From an uncultured Bacteroidaceae bacterium (GTDB taxonomy: Bacteria > Bacteroidota > Bacteroidia > Bacteroidales > Bacteroidaceae), in contig CAJGCJ010000008.1 in assembly GCA_904501775.1 (NCBI GenBank), positions 1-29,854 of the forward strand: a DNA stretch of 29,854 nucleotides. Direction: 5' to 3'. Below the pieces are notes generated by a model, which worked only from the letters and a program-made list of their open reading frames with translations, ran no database searches and had not been told where the DNA came from. The translations under genes were made by a program, and so were the position numbers. Of this stretch, positions 1 to 7,371 are shown one piece after another (position 1 is the first letter of the stretch; each line of letters starts with the position of its first letter).

Positions 1-453
1 AAAGACAATGGTACTTGTACCTACAATCAGACGTCCCCAAAAGATACCGCCACTTCCGCGCGAGCTATCCATTAGCCAACGGTGCAAGTAACGCATCACT
101 CTGAAAAACTCGAAACGTGAAGCATTGCCCAACACCTCACCAGTGTACTGGTTCACATACAAGGCCGCGTGCTTGGGTTTGGACAGGTTAACTTTATACG
201 CTTTTTCGGGTGACGACGATACAACCACTCCGCTTACGGCAACACCTCCACCCAATGCAGCCCCCACATCGGCAATAATGGCATCAATGGAGAGAGGCTT
301 GTCACCGGGAGTAACATAGGCAATTCTATAATTACATAACTCGGTAATCTCATTCTCAAACACAAGCATTGCACCCGTAAAACAGGTTATGGTTATAATT
401 ACTCCGAAGGGGAGAGAGAGCCACAAATGCAATTGCTTAAATATTCTTCTCAT
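1..453 (-). CDS. PepSY-associated membrane protein, partial (C-terminus beyond window)
   Basis: The reading frame is open from an ATG at 453-451 to the left edge, giving the first 151 residues of a larger protein. The N-terminus is MRRIFKQLHLWLSLPFGVI, followed by a hydrophobic helix (about residues 12-33) and FTGAMLVFENEI. This H-x-W-L-S-L...TG..L.FE.EI pattern is the start of PepSY-associated TM-helix proteins (PiuB-like, often called iron-regulated membrane proteins). An extracytoplasmic PepSY segment follows (about 35-115) and then LHRWLM, which precedes the second membrane helix. Such proteins usually have about 350-500 residues and four membrane helices, and many are linked to ferric siderophore reduction or uptake. 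The gene lies 78 bp downstream of mntP on the same strand, so the two may be co-transcribed. The family assignment is good; the substrate is unknown. Confidence 0.8.
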   Translation of the reverse strand, partial: MRRIFKQLHLWLSLPFGVIITITCFTGAMLVFENEITELCNYRIAYVTPGDKPLSIDAIIADVGAALGGGVAVSGVVVSSSPEKAYKVNLSKPKHAALYVNQYTGEVLGNASRFEFFRVMRYLHRWLMDSSRGSGGIFWGRLIVGTSTIVF

Positions 454-531
454 ACAGCCTATTTTTTGAATAAAAGAACCTTATATATTCTACAAGAACC
501 ACTGCCCGGAATCTTAAAAGAGATGAACTGC

Positions 532-1110
532 TCAAGCACCAATCGTGTGTTCGAACAGCACCTTTACACCTATTATAATAAGTACAATTCCTCCAAGCAT
601 CTCGGCACGCAAGCGTTTCGCACATTGTTTACCAAATGTTATACCAAACACCAGACCCAATATAGAGAGCGCAAAAGATACAAATCCAATAACAACCAGA
701 GGATAAATGAGTTCGGAAATCTCCTTTATTCCCATGCACGAGAAAGATATACCTACCGCAAAAGCATCGATACTTGTTGCCAGCGCCATTGTAAGTATAA
801 CCTTCAGCGACTCGGGGTTGAAATATTTGCTCTCTTCCTCTTCAAAAGACTCCTTTATCATGCGCACTCCAAGAAAAAGGAGTATGGCAAAAGCTATCCA
901 ATGGTCTACATTCTCAATAAAACTGCGGCAATAGTCGGTACCCACCCAACCAATCAACGGATTTACAGCTTGAAAAAGCCCGAAAAATAGAGCCATCAGC
1001 AGCATGGGACGCCATTTAAACTTTTTAAGAATTATACCACCTGCAATAGATACTGCAAAGCAGTCCATTGCCAACGCAAGCGCAAGAATCCAAGCCTCAA
1101 TATGTGTCAT
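532..1110 (-). CDS. mntP: Putative manganese efflux pump MntP
   Basis: This 192-residue membrane protein should export Mn(II) from the cytoplasm across the inner membrane. It has six hydrophobic segments in two related halves. Each half carries the family motif: AMDCFAVSIAGG at about residues 14-25 and ATSIDAFAVGIS at about 111-122, whose aspartates are thought to bind metal. The length is normal for MntP. The open frame extends upstream to 1164, but the ATG at 1110 gives the family N-terminus, and a promoter -7 box at 1138-1145 would put the transcript start near 1131, excluding the upstream start. I see no yybP-ykoY manganese riboswitch, and the leader would be only about 20 nt, so metal control, if any, must act on the promoter. 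ssrA is divergent upstream; a PepSY protein follows downstream. Confidence 0.92.
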   Translation of the reverse strand: MTHIEAWILALALAMDCFAVSIAGGIILKKFKWRPMLLMALFFGLFQAVNPLIGWVGTDYCRSFIENVDHWIAFAILLFLGVRMIKESFEEEESKYFNPESLKVILTMALATSIDAFAVGISFSCMGIKEISELIYPLVVIGFVSFALSILGLVFGITFGKQCAKRLRAEMLGGIVLIIIGVKVLFEHTIGA

Positions 1111-1137
1111 GAATATTTTATAACAGATATTAATGTG

Positions 1138-1167
1138 CAAAAATAGGGTAATTATATTGTACAAACA
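1138..1167 (-). promoter_or_regulatory. Predicted mntP promoter (Bacteroidales type)
   Basis: On the minus strand 1145-1138 reads TATTTTTG, a full match to the Bacteroidetes -7 consensus TAnnTTTG. TTG trinucleotides for a -33 element lie at 1168-1166 and 1164-1162, about 16-20 bp upstream. The transcript would start near 1131. The -33 region is interleaved with the divergent ssrA promoter. Consensus match only. Confidence 0.5.
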
Positions 1168-1186
1168 AATTAAAACCGTAACTTTG
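1157..1186 (+). promoter_or_regulatory. Predicted ssrA promoter (Bacteroidales type)
   Basis: TAACTTTG at 1179-1186 is a full match to TAnnTTTG, and TTGT at 1157-1160 sits 18 bp upstream as a -33 element. A transcript starting near 1192 would leave a precursor of about 25 nt before the mature tmRNA 5' end, consistent with RNase P processing. Confidence 0.6.
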
Positions 1187-1217
1187 CAATCCTTTCAATG
1201 CTATAAAGGTACATAAT

Positions 1218-1611
1218 GGGGCTGTTTGGTTTTGACAGCGGGTAGAAAATGTACGTAAGCACGCAGTGCCTCGTTGGTTTGCACTATAATCCGAGCCATC
1301 GACAATTATCTGGCGAAACAAATTATGCTCTCGCTGCTTAATCGAAGTATAGTAGATTAGCTTTATCCTGCTACAAGGTGGCGGGACGAGACATCACCCG
1401 GACGCAGTTGTTCCGAAGCAATCCGATATGGTGGTGCAGGCAACTCGGGACTAGTTACGGCATGCCTCGATGCTGTGGCGATATTTTAGAGGATAAGGCA
1501 TAAGTTGGTGGTCACGGTCTTGCTTATGCACGAAAATTTCACCGATGACTAAGCGTGTAGAAAGCGTATGGTTTCCTCGTTTGGACGAGGGTTCGACTCC
1601 CTCCAGCTCCA
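1218..1611 (+). ncRNA. ssrA: tmRNA (transfer-messenger RNA)
   Basis: tmRNA rescues ribosomes stalled on broken mRNAs and tags the nascent protein for proteolysis; it works with SmpB. The 5' end GGGGCTG (1218-1224) pairs with CAGCTCC (1604-1610) to form the 7-bp acceptor stem, and the T-arm GGTTCGACTCC is at about 1590-1600. The discriminator base is A1611. The following bases are CA rather than CCA, so the CCA end must be added after transcription. The 5' segment TTTGGTTTTGACAGC is the conserved D-loop-like region. An internal reading frame at 1312-1341 encodes the tag. The length of about 394 nt is normal for Bacteroidales. A T-tailed hairpin follows at 1621-1650. The assignment is essentially certain; the ends are placed by pairing. 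Confidence 0.97.
1312..1341 (+). other. tmRNA proteolysis-tag reading frame
   Basis: The codons GGC GAA ACA AAT TAT GCT CTC GCT GCT TAA encode GETNYALAA followed by a stop. With the alanine carried by Ala-tmRNA the tag is AGETNYALAA, ending in the ALAA degron recognised by ClpXP-type proteases. The sequence fits my recollection of Bacteroides-type tags. GGC is the inferred resume codon. Confidence 0.93.
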
Positions 1612-1620
1612 CAAGCATCA

Positions 1621-1650
1621 ATCTTGGTTCTTTTGAGCCAAGATTTTTTA
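1621..1650 (+). terminator. Intrinsic terminator of ssrA
   Basis: ATCTTGGTTC (1621-1630) pairs with GAGCCAAGAT (1635-1644), with one G-U pair and a TTTT loop, followed by a run of six Ts. It lies about 10 nt after the mature tmRNA 3' end. Confidence 0.9.
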
Positions 1651-1670
1651 TTTATGCACATGATATATTA

Positions 1671-1693
1671 CTAATGATTGGTTTTCCCATTAG
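1671..1693. repeat. Short inverted repeat in the AraC-gene leader
   Basis: CTAATG (1671-1676) and CATTAG (1688-1693) are an inverted pair 11 bp apart, in the 166 bp between the ssrA terminator and the AraC-type gene. It could be an operator or chance; the arms are only 6 bp. Confidence 0.25.
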
Positions 1694-1742
1694 CAAACAG
1701 GCAATCACATAAAAAGCGGAAAGGAGTTTTTTAAACATCCAT

Positions 1743-1775
1743 TGTTGTCAATTTAAATTATTTTCACCAAATTTG
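1743..1775 (+). promoter_or_regulatory. Possible promoter of the AraC-type regulator
   Basis: CAAATTTG at 1768-1775 matches TAnnTTTG at 7 of 8 positions, and TTG repeats at 1742-1747 lie about 20 bp upstream as a -33 element. A start near 1782 would give a 35-nt A-rich leader without a Shine-Dalgarno site. Confidence 0.4.
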
Positions 1776-1816
1776 CACCAAAGAAAATAGAAAAACAAAC
1801 CGTAATTAAGTACAAT

Positions 1817-2683
1817 ATGAACAATATATATCTTAAGAAGATACCACAACAAGGTTTCGCAACAATCAAATCATCACTGCAACAATTCGTTCAGCACACA
1901 TACCAATTCCAATTCACATCAATCTTCTGGTGTCTTAGCGGCGAGGCGCTCTTCACAATAGATGGACAGAAGCACCGCTTCACCCCCGGACAGATAATAA
2001 TATGCCCCAGAGGATGCAACATCCTGTTGCTCGACATCACCAGCGACTTTTCGGCACGTCTGTTAGGTCTCTCAAAACATATATGGATGGCCGCACGCAG
2101 TTCATTCACCCCCGAGGCCATGCAGGACATAACACGCGTGCCATACATCGGTAAGTGCAACGACATTGAGAAAGAGTTCGTATCAAACATCTTCCGACAG
2201 ATAGACATCATAGAGACAATGGTTGCAAACGACCCTACATCAATAGAGTTCTGCCGACAGAATATCATATTGTCGGTAAATGCACTATTGCTGTATATAC
2301 AGCAGATAAAGAGCCATTACGAACACCCTGCTAAAGAGATTATTTCCGAAAGCAAGGACAAGCTGTTTCACGAATTCAGAGTACTGCTTACCCAGAAATT
2401 CCGCGAAGAGCGCTCGGTGCAATACTATGCCGACAAGATGAGAATCTCGACACGACATCTCAACACAATATGCCAGCGTACATCGGGACAGAACGCAAAG
2501 GAGATAATAGACCAATACACAATCATCGAACTGCAAGTGGTGCTCATGTACACACACAAAAGTTTCCAAGAGCTTGTAAACGAGTTCCATTTCCCCGACC
2601 AGAGCTATCTGAACCGCTATTTTAAGCGGCACACAGGATATTCTCTATCGGAATTCCGAGCCAACGGTGTCATGGTCGACTGA
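1817..2683 (+). CDS. AraC family transcriptional regulator
   Basis: This 288-residue protein should be a cytoplasmic DNA-binding regulator. Residues about 30-90 look like the cupin-type ligand-binding domain of AraC proteins: a beta-rich stretch with SGEALFTIDGQKHRFTPGQI and IICPRGCNILL. The C-terminal third is a two-helix-turn-helix AraC domain: the first HTH at about 200-222 (VQYYADKMRISTRHLNTICQ) and the second at about 248-272, ending with FPDQSYLNRYFKRHTGYSLSEFR, the family signature. It stands alone, with ssrA upstream and a convergent operon downstream, so context gives no target. An inverted repeat in its leader (1671-1693) may be an autoregulatory site. The ligand and regulon are unknown. 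The downstream hairpin at 2689-2730 ends the transcript. Confidence 0.9.
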   Translation: MNNIYLKKIPQQGFATIKSSLQQFVQHTYQFQFTSIFWCLSGEALFTIDGQKHRFTPGQIIICPRGCNILLLDITSDFSARLLGLSKHIWMAARSSFTPEAMQDITRVPYIGKCNDIEKEFVSNIFRQIDIIETMVANDPTSIEFCRQNIILSVNALLLYIQQIKSHYEHPAKEIISESKDKLFHEFRVLLTQKFREERSVQYYADKMRISTRHLNTICQRTSGQNAKEIIDQYTIIELQVVLMYTHKSFQELVNEFHFPDQSYLNRYFKRHTGYSLSEFRANGVMVD

Positions 2684-2688
2684 TAACC

Positions 2689-2730
2689 ATAAAGCAAGTG
2701 CAGCGAAAAACTTCGCTGCACTTGCTTTAT
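2689..2730. terminator. Bidirectional terminator between AraC gene and CapA-like gene
   Basis: A 19-bp perfect stem (ATAAAGCAAGTGCAGCGAA and its complement) encloses a 4-nt loop at 2708-2711. It lies between two convergent genes with stop codons at 2683 and 2748, and its A/T ends can serve as a T-tract on either strand. Confidence 0.88.
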
Positions 2731-2747
2731 AATCACACACAACTGAA

Positions 2748-3851
2748 TCAATAAGAATATTCGAATACAGAGCCTTTATTGTAGGTGTCGAACAGCATAC
2801 GGCTATCGTCAACAAACTCTTTACATTTGCTCAACGAGACACCTTTCAGTTCTATCGGCATATCAGCAGCAGGCAGAATTGTAAAGTTTGCAACGTTATC
2901 CCTGCCGGGACGCGCCACCCATGTAAGGGCATATTTCAAAGAGCGCAGTAGAATGATATCCGAGATGCGGCACAGTTCCATGCGCACCAAAGCCCCACCG
3001 TCGCGTCCACGCGCATACATTCCCGAAACGAGATTACCCAATGAGTAAACCACAGCATGCTTGTCGAGAGTCAGGCTATCCTTACGCACTTCAATAGGCT
3101 GTAGCACATGAGGATGCCCGCCAATAACATGGTCGACACCCTGCTCTATCAACCAGTCGGCCATACTGCGCACCCTCTTGGGAGGCAGAGCTACATACTC
3201 GTCACCCCAATGCATGCAGGCTATTATAACGTCGGCATGCAGCTCTTTTGCACGGGCAATATCGGCACTTATAACATCCTTGTCAATAAAATTGACGATT
3301 AACGGAGGGGGGACCTCTATTCCGTTTGTTCCATAGGTATAGTTCAGTAGTGCAATCCTCATCCCTTCCCTATCGAGCATCAACGGATAACGTTCACTGC
3401 GGTCAATACTGTCGCGATAGACTCCACAATGGGCTATTTCCAAAGAATCCATAATATGCATGGTGCGCAATGCACCTCTTTTACCCCTGTCGAGACAGTG
3501 GTTGTTTGCGAAGAGCAGCACATCGAAACCAGCATCCTTTATTGCATACAAGAAACTGTCGGGGGCACAAAAAGCGGGATAACCGGTGAAGTGGCGCTCG
3601 CCGATAGTAGTTTCGAGATTAGCGATAGCGATGTCGGCACTTCTCACATCGCCACTTATATAATCGTAGCATGATGAAAAACTGTAGGTTCCATCCTTCT
3701 GCCGTGCAGCATAGAGCTGGCTCTGATGCTGCATGATATCGCCGGCAAACAGAAGGTCAAGCGACGAAAAATGAAGTGCGGTATTCTGTGCGGCAACAAA
3801 CTGTACCACAATCAAGAATATCGCACCTGTTATAGTTCGCAAATTATACAT
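2748..3851 (-). CDS. CapA family protein (PGA_cap, metallophosphatase fold)
   Basis: This 367-residue protein has a hydrophobic N-terminal helix (about 5-21, ending AAQ) that is a likely export signal, so the enzyme should act in the periplasm. The rest matches the CapA / poly-gamma-glutamate capsule synthesis family, a calcineurin-like phosphoesterase fold. Visible motifs are LLFAGDIM (33-40), IANLET (76-81), FANNHCLDRG (114-123), HWGDEY (214-219) and GGHPHVLQP (244-252), which hold the expected metal-ligand Asp, Asn and His residues, then SLGNLVSG. It is the last gene of the DUF4831-ffh-folD operon, 12 bp after folD. No capsule polymerase genes are nearby, so poly-gamma-glutamate synthesis should not be inferred; the substrate is unknown and may be a cell-wall or phosphate-ester compound. 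Confidence 0.87.
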   Translation of the reverse strand: MYNLRTITGAIFLIVVQFVAAQNTALHFSSLDLLFAGDIMQHQSQLYAARQKDGTYSFSSCYDYISGDVRSADIAIANLETTIGERHFTGYPAFCAPDSFLYAIKDAGFDVLLFANNHCLDRGKRGALRTMHIMDSLEIAHCGVYRDSIDRSERYPLMLDREGMRIALLNYTYGTNGIEVPPPLIVNFIDKDVISADIARAKELHADVIIACMHWGDEYVALPPKRVRSMADWLIEQGVDHVIGGHPHVLQPIEVRKDSLTLDKHAVVYSLGNLVSGMYARGRDGGALVRMELCRISDIILLRSLKYALTWVARPGRDNVANFTILPAADMPIELKGVSLSKCKEFVDDSRMLFDTYNKGSVFEYSY

Positions 3852-3863
3852 TTGCGCGTGTCA

Positions 3864-4742
3864 TCAATAAATTTCGTGTGTAGCTGCAAGAAGAGTGTTC
3901 TTCATAAGCGACACAATTGTCATAGGACCTACTCCACCGGGAACGGGAGTGATATAAGAACATTTATGTGCCACGTTGTCGAAATCGACATCACCGCAAA
4001 GACGGAATCCCGACTTTCTTGTAGAATCGGGCACACGGGTTGTACCTACGTCAATTATCACTGCACCCTCTTTTACCATATCCTCTTTTACGAAATGGGG
4101 CTGTCCGAGTGCCGCTATTATAATATCGGCATTACGGCACTCCTCGGCAATATTGGCTGTGTGGCTGTGACACACTGTCACTGTTGCATCACCGGGAATC
4201 TGCTTCTGCATCATAAGGCTTGCCACAGGCTTGCCTACAATATTGCTACGCCCGAGGACTACGCATTTTTTGCCTTTTGTATCGATGTTGTAACGGCGCA
4301 GGAGCTCCATTATTCCGTTGGGAGTTGCCGAGAGGAAACAGGGCAGCCCTATAGATAAACGGCCGGCATTGACAGGATGGAATCCGTCGACATCCTTGCG
4401 ATAATCGATAGCCTCGGTCACTTTCTGCTCGTCGATGTGACGTGGCAAAGGCAACTGCACGATGAAACCGTCTACATCGGCATCGTTGTTCAGTTCGTGC
4501 ACTTTCGCCAACAGCTGTTCTTCGGTAACATCCTCTTCGTAGCGGATGAGTGTCGATGTAAATCCGCACTCCTCGCATGCACGTACCTTATTGGCTACAT
4601 ATGTTTCGCTACCGCCATCGTGACCTACCAGAATTGCAGCAAGGTGAGGACGCTTGCCTCCTGCCGACAAAATTTGTTCTACCTGCTGCGCAATCTCTTT
4701 CTTTATTGTAGCAGCAATCGCTTTTCCATCTATTATCTGCAT
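3864..4742 (-). CDS. folD: Bifunctional methylenetetrahydrofolate dehydrogenase / methenyltetrahydrofolate cyclohydrolase FolD
   Basis: FolD converts 5,10-methylene-THF to 10-formyl-THF in two NADP-linked cytoplasmic steps, supplying one-carbon units for purines and fMet-tRNA. The 292-residue length is normal. The catalytic site is GSETYVANKVRACEECGF, with Tyr48 and Lys52 equivalent to E. coli Tyr52 and Lys56. Also present are DGFIVQLPLP (91-100), KDVDGFHPVNAGRL (116-129), the nucleotide-binding GRSNIVGKPV (164-173) and PGGVGPMT (268-275). The start ATG at 4742 gives the standard N-terminus MQIIDGKAIA. It lies 20 bp downstream of ffh and 12 bp upstream of the CapA-like gene, within one operon. 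The assignment is secure. Confidence 0.97.
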   Translation of the reverse strand: MQIIDGKAIAATIKKEIAQQVEQILSAGGKRPHLAAILVGHDGGSETYVANKVRACEECGFTSTLIRYEEDVTEEQLLAKVHELNNDADVDGFIVQLPLPRHIDEQKVTEAIDYRKDVDGFHPVNAGRLSIGLPCFLSATPNGIMELLRRYNIDTKGKKCVVLGRSNIVGKPVASLMMQKQIPGDATVTVCHSHTANIAEECRNADIIIAALGQPHFVKEDMVKEGAVIIDVGTTRVPDSTRKSGFRLCGDVDFDNVAHKCSYITPVPGGVGPMTIVSLMKNTLLAATHEIY

Positions 4743-4762
4743 AGTCCAAATAGATTATGTTA

Positions 4763-6091
4763 TTATCTGAAACGTGGCATACCGGGCATCATCTTACCCA
4801 TCTTTCCGCCTGCAACGGTTTTCATAGTCTTGCGAATCTGGTCGAACTGCTTCATAAGACGATTAACCTCTTGCAGTGTAGTACCGCTTCCGCGTGCAAT
4901 ACGCTCACGGCGCGATGCGTTTATGATATCGGGGTTGGCACGCTCTTTGGGAGTCATCGAATGTATGATAGCCTCGACACTCTTGAACGCATCGTCATCG
5001 ATATCAAGATCCTTGACAGCTTTTCCCACTCCGGGAATCATCGCCATAAGATCTTTTATATTACCCATCTTCTTAATCTGCTCTATCTGAGCCAAGAAGT
5101 CGTTAAAGTCGAACTGGTTACGGGCAAGTTTACGCTGCAGTTTCTTAGCCTCTTCCTCGTCGAACTGCTCTTGTGCGCGCTCTACAAGCGAAACAACGTC
5201 GCCCATTCCCAATATACGGTCGGCCATACGATTGGGGTGGAAGAGGTCTATCGCCTCCATCTTCTCACCTGTTCCGATGAACTTGATGGGTTTGTTCACC
5301 ACACTGCGTATAGAGAGAGCAGCACCACCACGCGTATCACCATCGAGCTTTGTAAGTACAACACCTGTAAAGTCGAGTCGGTCGTTGAATTCCTTTGCAG
5401 TGTTAACAGCATCCTGTCCAGTCATCGAGTCGACAACGAAGAGGATTTCGTTAGGGTTGATGGCATCCTTTATGGCTGCAATCTCTTTCATCATGGCCTC
5501 ATCGACGGCCAGACGTCCTGCGGTATCTATAATTACAAGGTTGTAGCCCTTCTGCTTAGCCTCCTTGATTGCATTCTGGGCAATCTGAACAGGATTTTTG
5601 TTCTCGGGCTCGCTGTATACGTCAATCTCAATCTGCTCTCCAAGCACCTTCAACTGGTCTATCGCAGCAGGACGGTACACGTCACATGCCACCAGCAAGG
5701 GCTTGCGGTTCTTCTTTTTCTTAAGATAATTGGCAAGCTTTGACGAGAAGGTTGTCTTACCCGAACCTTGAAGACCCGACATAAGAATTACCGCGGGATG
5801 ACCTTCGTAGTTCACTTCGGAGGTCTCACCACCCATCAAGGTTGTAAGCTCGTCGTGTACAATCTTCACCATCAACTGGCTTGGATGGATAGATGTCAAC
5901 ACGTTCTGACCGATAGCCTTGTTCTTCACCGTATCGGTAAAGGTCTTTGCCACCTTGTAGTTTACGTCGGCATCCAACAGTGCCTTACGCACGTCTTTAA
6001 GAGTCTCGGCCACGTTAACCTCGGTTATGCGGCCCTCGCCCTTCAATATTTTCAATGAGCGTTCTAAGCGTTCACTTAAATTTTCAAACAT
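4763..6091 (-). CDS. ffh: Signal recognition particle protein Ffh (SRP54)
   Basis: Ffh binds hydrophobic signal sequences on nascent chains together with 4.5S RNA and delivers ribosomes to FtsY at the membrane. The 442-residue protein has an N domain (1-95), a GTPase G domain with GLQGSGKTT (106-114), ACDVYRPAAIDQL (135-147), DTAGR (189-193), TKLDGDTRGG (247-256), and a methionine-rich M domain from about 300 ending in MGKMMPGMPRFR. The leader is A/T-rich (AAATAAAAATAAAATATAAA type) without a Shine-Dalgarno site, as usual in this phylum. It is the second gene of the operon, 18 bp after DUF4831. The SRP RNA gene is not in this window. Confidence 0.98.
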   Translation of the reverse strand: MFENLSERLERSLKILKGEGRITEVNVAETLKDVRKALLDADVNYKVAKTFTDTVKNKAIGQNVLTSIHPSQLMVKIVHDELTTLMGGETSEVNYEGHPAVILMSGLQGSGKTTFSSKLANYLKKKKNRKPLLVACDVYRPAAIDQLKVLGEQIEIDVYSEPENKNPVQIAQNAIKEAKQKGYNLVIIDTAGRLAVDEAMMKEIAAIKDAINPNEILFVVDSMTGQDAVNTAKEFNDRLDFTGVVLTKLDGDTRGGAALSIRSVVNKPIKFIGTGEKMEAIDLFHPNRMADRILGMGDVVSLVERAQEQFDEEEAKKLQRKLARNQFDFNDFLAQIEQIKKMGNIKDLMAMIPGVGKAVKDLDIDDDAFKSVEAIIHSMTPKERANPDIINASRRERIARGSGTTLQEVNRLMKQFDQIRKTMKTVAGGKMGKMMPGMPRFR

Positions 6092-6109
6092 GATATTTAT
6101 ATTTTATTT

Positions 6110-7183
6110 TTATTTATTGTCAATACTTATTATTCCACCTGTAGCAGTATCGAACAGCACCTTTGTGTTGCTATTCTTTCCAAACAGTTTCTTAGAGAGG
6201 ACCTCAACTGTGCCGAACTGGGCAAACGGGAGTTCATCCTCGAAGAAAATCTTGCCGGGAGAGTAGATTTTCAGCTTAGCCCTTCCGGGAACGATGTAGC
6301 ATATTCCCTCTTTCTTAACCTCACCTTTCTTGAGCAACTTCAACAGTTTGTTTGTCTCCTCGACCTGAGGAACTTCAATCTTCTCTTTTACGTCAAAATC
6401 GTAATACACCGGCGAGCCAGCCAAATCGTCGCGCTCAAGGATACCCATCTTGCGCGAGAAACGGAAAAGCACTGCACGCGCAGTGTCGCTCTCGACTGTA
6501 GGCATAAAGCGTATGCTGCACTCATAAGAGACTGTATCAACATGCCCTGTAAAGAGTTCGGTGAGTGTCCTTTCTTGCAAGTCGAGCTCATCGAGCACTA
6601 ATTGCATCGACAGACCGTCCTTGGGCATATTATCGGCTGTTCCTCGTGTGATGGAGAGTTTGCTCTCGCGTATGGCATAAATCTCTTTTGCTATAAGCTC
6701 GGCCATCTTTGCAGTTGAAGTCGACTGGAGTATCTCCTCGGTAAAATAGACGCGGGGGTCGACTCTTTTCACCTTACGCTGCTGCTTCTCGGGGATTTCC
6801 ACAGGCTCCACATCCCTGTTAACAGCCTGTATTATTCCATCGTTGGTAAGTCGCAGATTGCTTGCCACATTGTCGTTTATGCTTACAGTAAAAGCGTTGG
6901 CTTCATTAGGCACGCCTGTGCTCTTCACATCAACACCTGTCAGCAACCACTCTTTTGACTCATCGGTAATAGCATCTGTTATACGCAGGAAACGGTCGGC
7001 ATATCTTGCAAATTCACCGGGTGTACTTGTAACACACTGCGCACGAACGGTAAATTCCAACCTTGTATCGGGCAGAAAATATGTCACACCCTCGGCCATT
7101 CCGGCATTAAAGGCTGTAACCTCGACCTGCGCCATCATATTCATTGAGATGAGCAACAGTAACAATGATGCAAATTTCTTCAT
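6110..7183 (-). CDS. DUF4831 family exported protein
   Basis: This 357-residue protein starts with a signal peptide (MKKFASLLLLLISMNMMAQ, cleavage near residue 18-19) and is otherwise soluble, so it should be periplasmic or surface-located. The sequence, with AFNAGMAEGVTYFLPDTRLE near the N-terminus and repeated beta-strand-like segments, matches what I know as DUF4831, a family found mainly in Bacteroidetes with no assigned function. It is the first gene of a leftward operon with ffh, folD and a CapA-like phosphoesterase. Candidate -7 boxes lie just upstream (7224-7231, CAAATCTA on the plus strand; 7204-7211 is a weaker TATCTTCG on the minus strand). Function cannot be inferred from context, since ffh and folD are housekeeping. 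Confidence 0.85.
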   Translation of the reverse strand: MKKFASLLLLLISMNMMAQVEVTAFNAGMAEGVTYFLPDTRLEFTVRAQCVTSTPGEFARYADRFLRITDAITDESKEWLLTGVDVKSTGVPNEANAFTVSINDNVASNLRLTNDGIIQAVNRDVEPVEIPEKQQRKVKRVDPRVYFTEEILQSTSTAKMAELIAKEIYAIRESKLSITRGTADNMPKDGLSMQLVLDELDLQERTLTELFTGHVDTVSYECSIRFMPTVESDTARAVLFRFSRKMGILERDDLAGSPVYYDFDVKEKIEVPQVEETNKLLKLLKKGEVKKEGICYIVPGRAKLKIYSPGKIFFEDELPFAQFGTVEVLSKKLFGKNSNTKVLFDTATGGIISIDNK

Positions 7184-7223
7184 ACTAATACACTTTAGTG
7201 CTGCGAAGATAGTAATTTGTTTT

Positions 7224-7231
7224 CAAATCTA
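7224..7231 (-). promoter_or_regulatory. Possible -7 box for the DUF4831-ffh-folD-capA operon
   Basis: The minus strand reads TAGATTTG here, a full match to TAnnTTTG, 41 bp upstream of the DUF4831 start. No clear -33 element is visible at the usual spacing. TATCTTCG at 7211-7204 is an alternative closer to the gene. Confidence 0.4.
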
Positions 7232-7317
7232 TATTATAAATTAACTTTAGTTATAAAATAGATAGGCATGTATCATAAAAAAAATATCAATTCACTCATT
7301 ATTTCAGAACTTTATAC

Positions 7318-7325
7318 TACTTTTG
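7318..7325 (+). promoter_or_regulatory. Possible -7 box for hpt-adk-obgE
   Basis: TACTTTTG matches TAnnTTTG fully and lies 46 bp before the hpt ATG, giving a leader of roughly 40 nt. A -33 TTG is not evident at the expected distance. Confidence 0.45.
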
Positions 7326-7371
7326 TAGATATCAAACTCAAAGCAACATCTAAAAAGATCCAAGAACTTTT

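Noticed and set aside
427..990. A 187-codon open frame on the plus strand opposite mntP and the PepSY gene start
   Set aside because: It lies across two recognisable genes on the other strand and encodes a basic, Tyr/Lys-rich sequence with no family features.
1111..1137. A yybP-ykoY manganese riboswitch before mntP
   Set aside because: The predicted leader is only about 20 nt, far too short for that structure.
1130..1321. A 63-codon open frame on the minus strand over the 5' half of ssrA
   Set aside because: It overlaps the tmRNA tag region and both promoters; the RNA gene accounts for the conservation here.
1590..1620. The tmRNA 3' end as an attachment site for a genomic island
   Set aside because: This is a common integration site, but no integrase, direct repeat of the ssrA end or foreign cargo follows; the next gene is an ordinary AraC regulator.
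2748..3851. Poly-gamma-glutamate capsule biosynthesis
   Set aside because: Only the CapA-like domain is present; no CapB or CapC homologues lie nearby and the family has broader roles.
4757..5743. A 328-codon open frame on the plus strand opposite ffh
   Set aside because: It is antisense to a secure ffh gene, its protein is rich in Leu, Cys and His without any domain pattern, and the ffh frame explains the codon structure.
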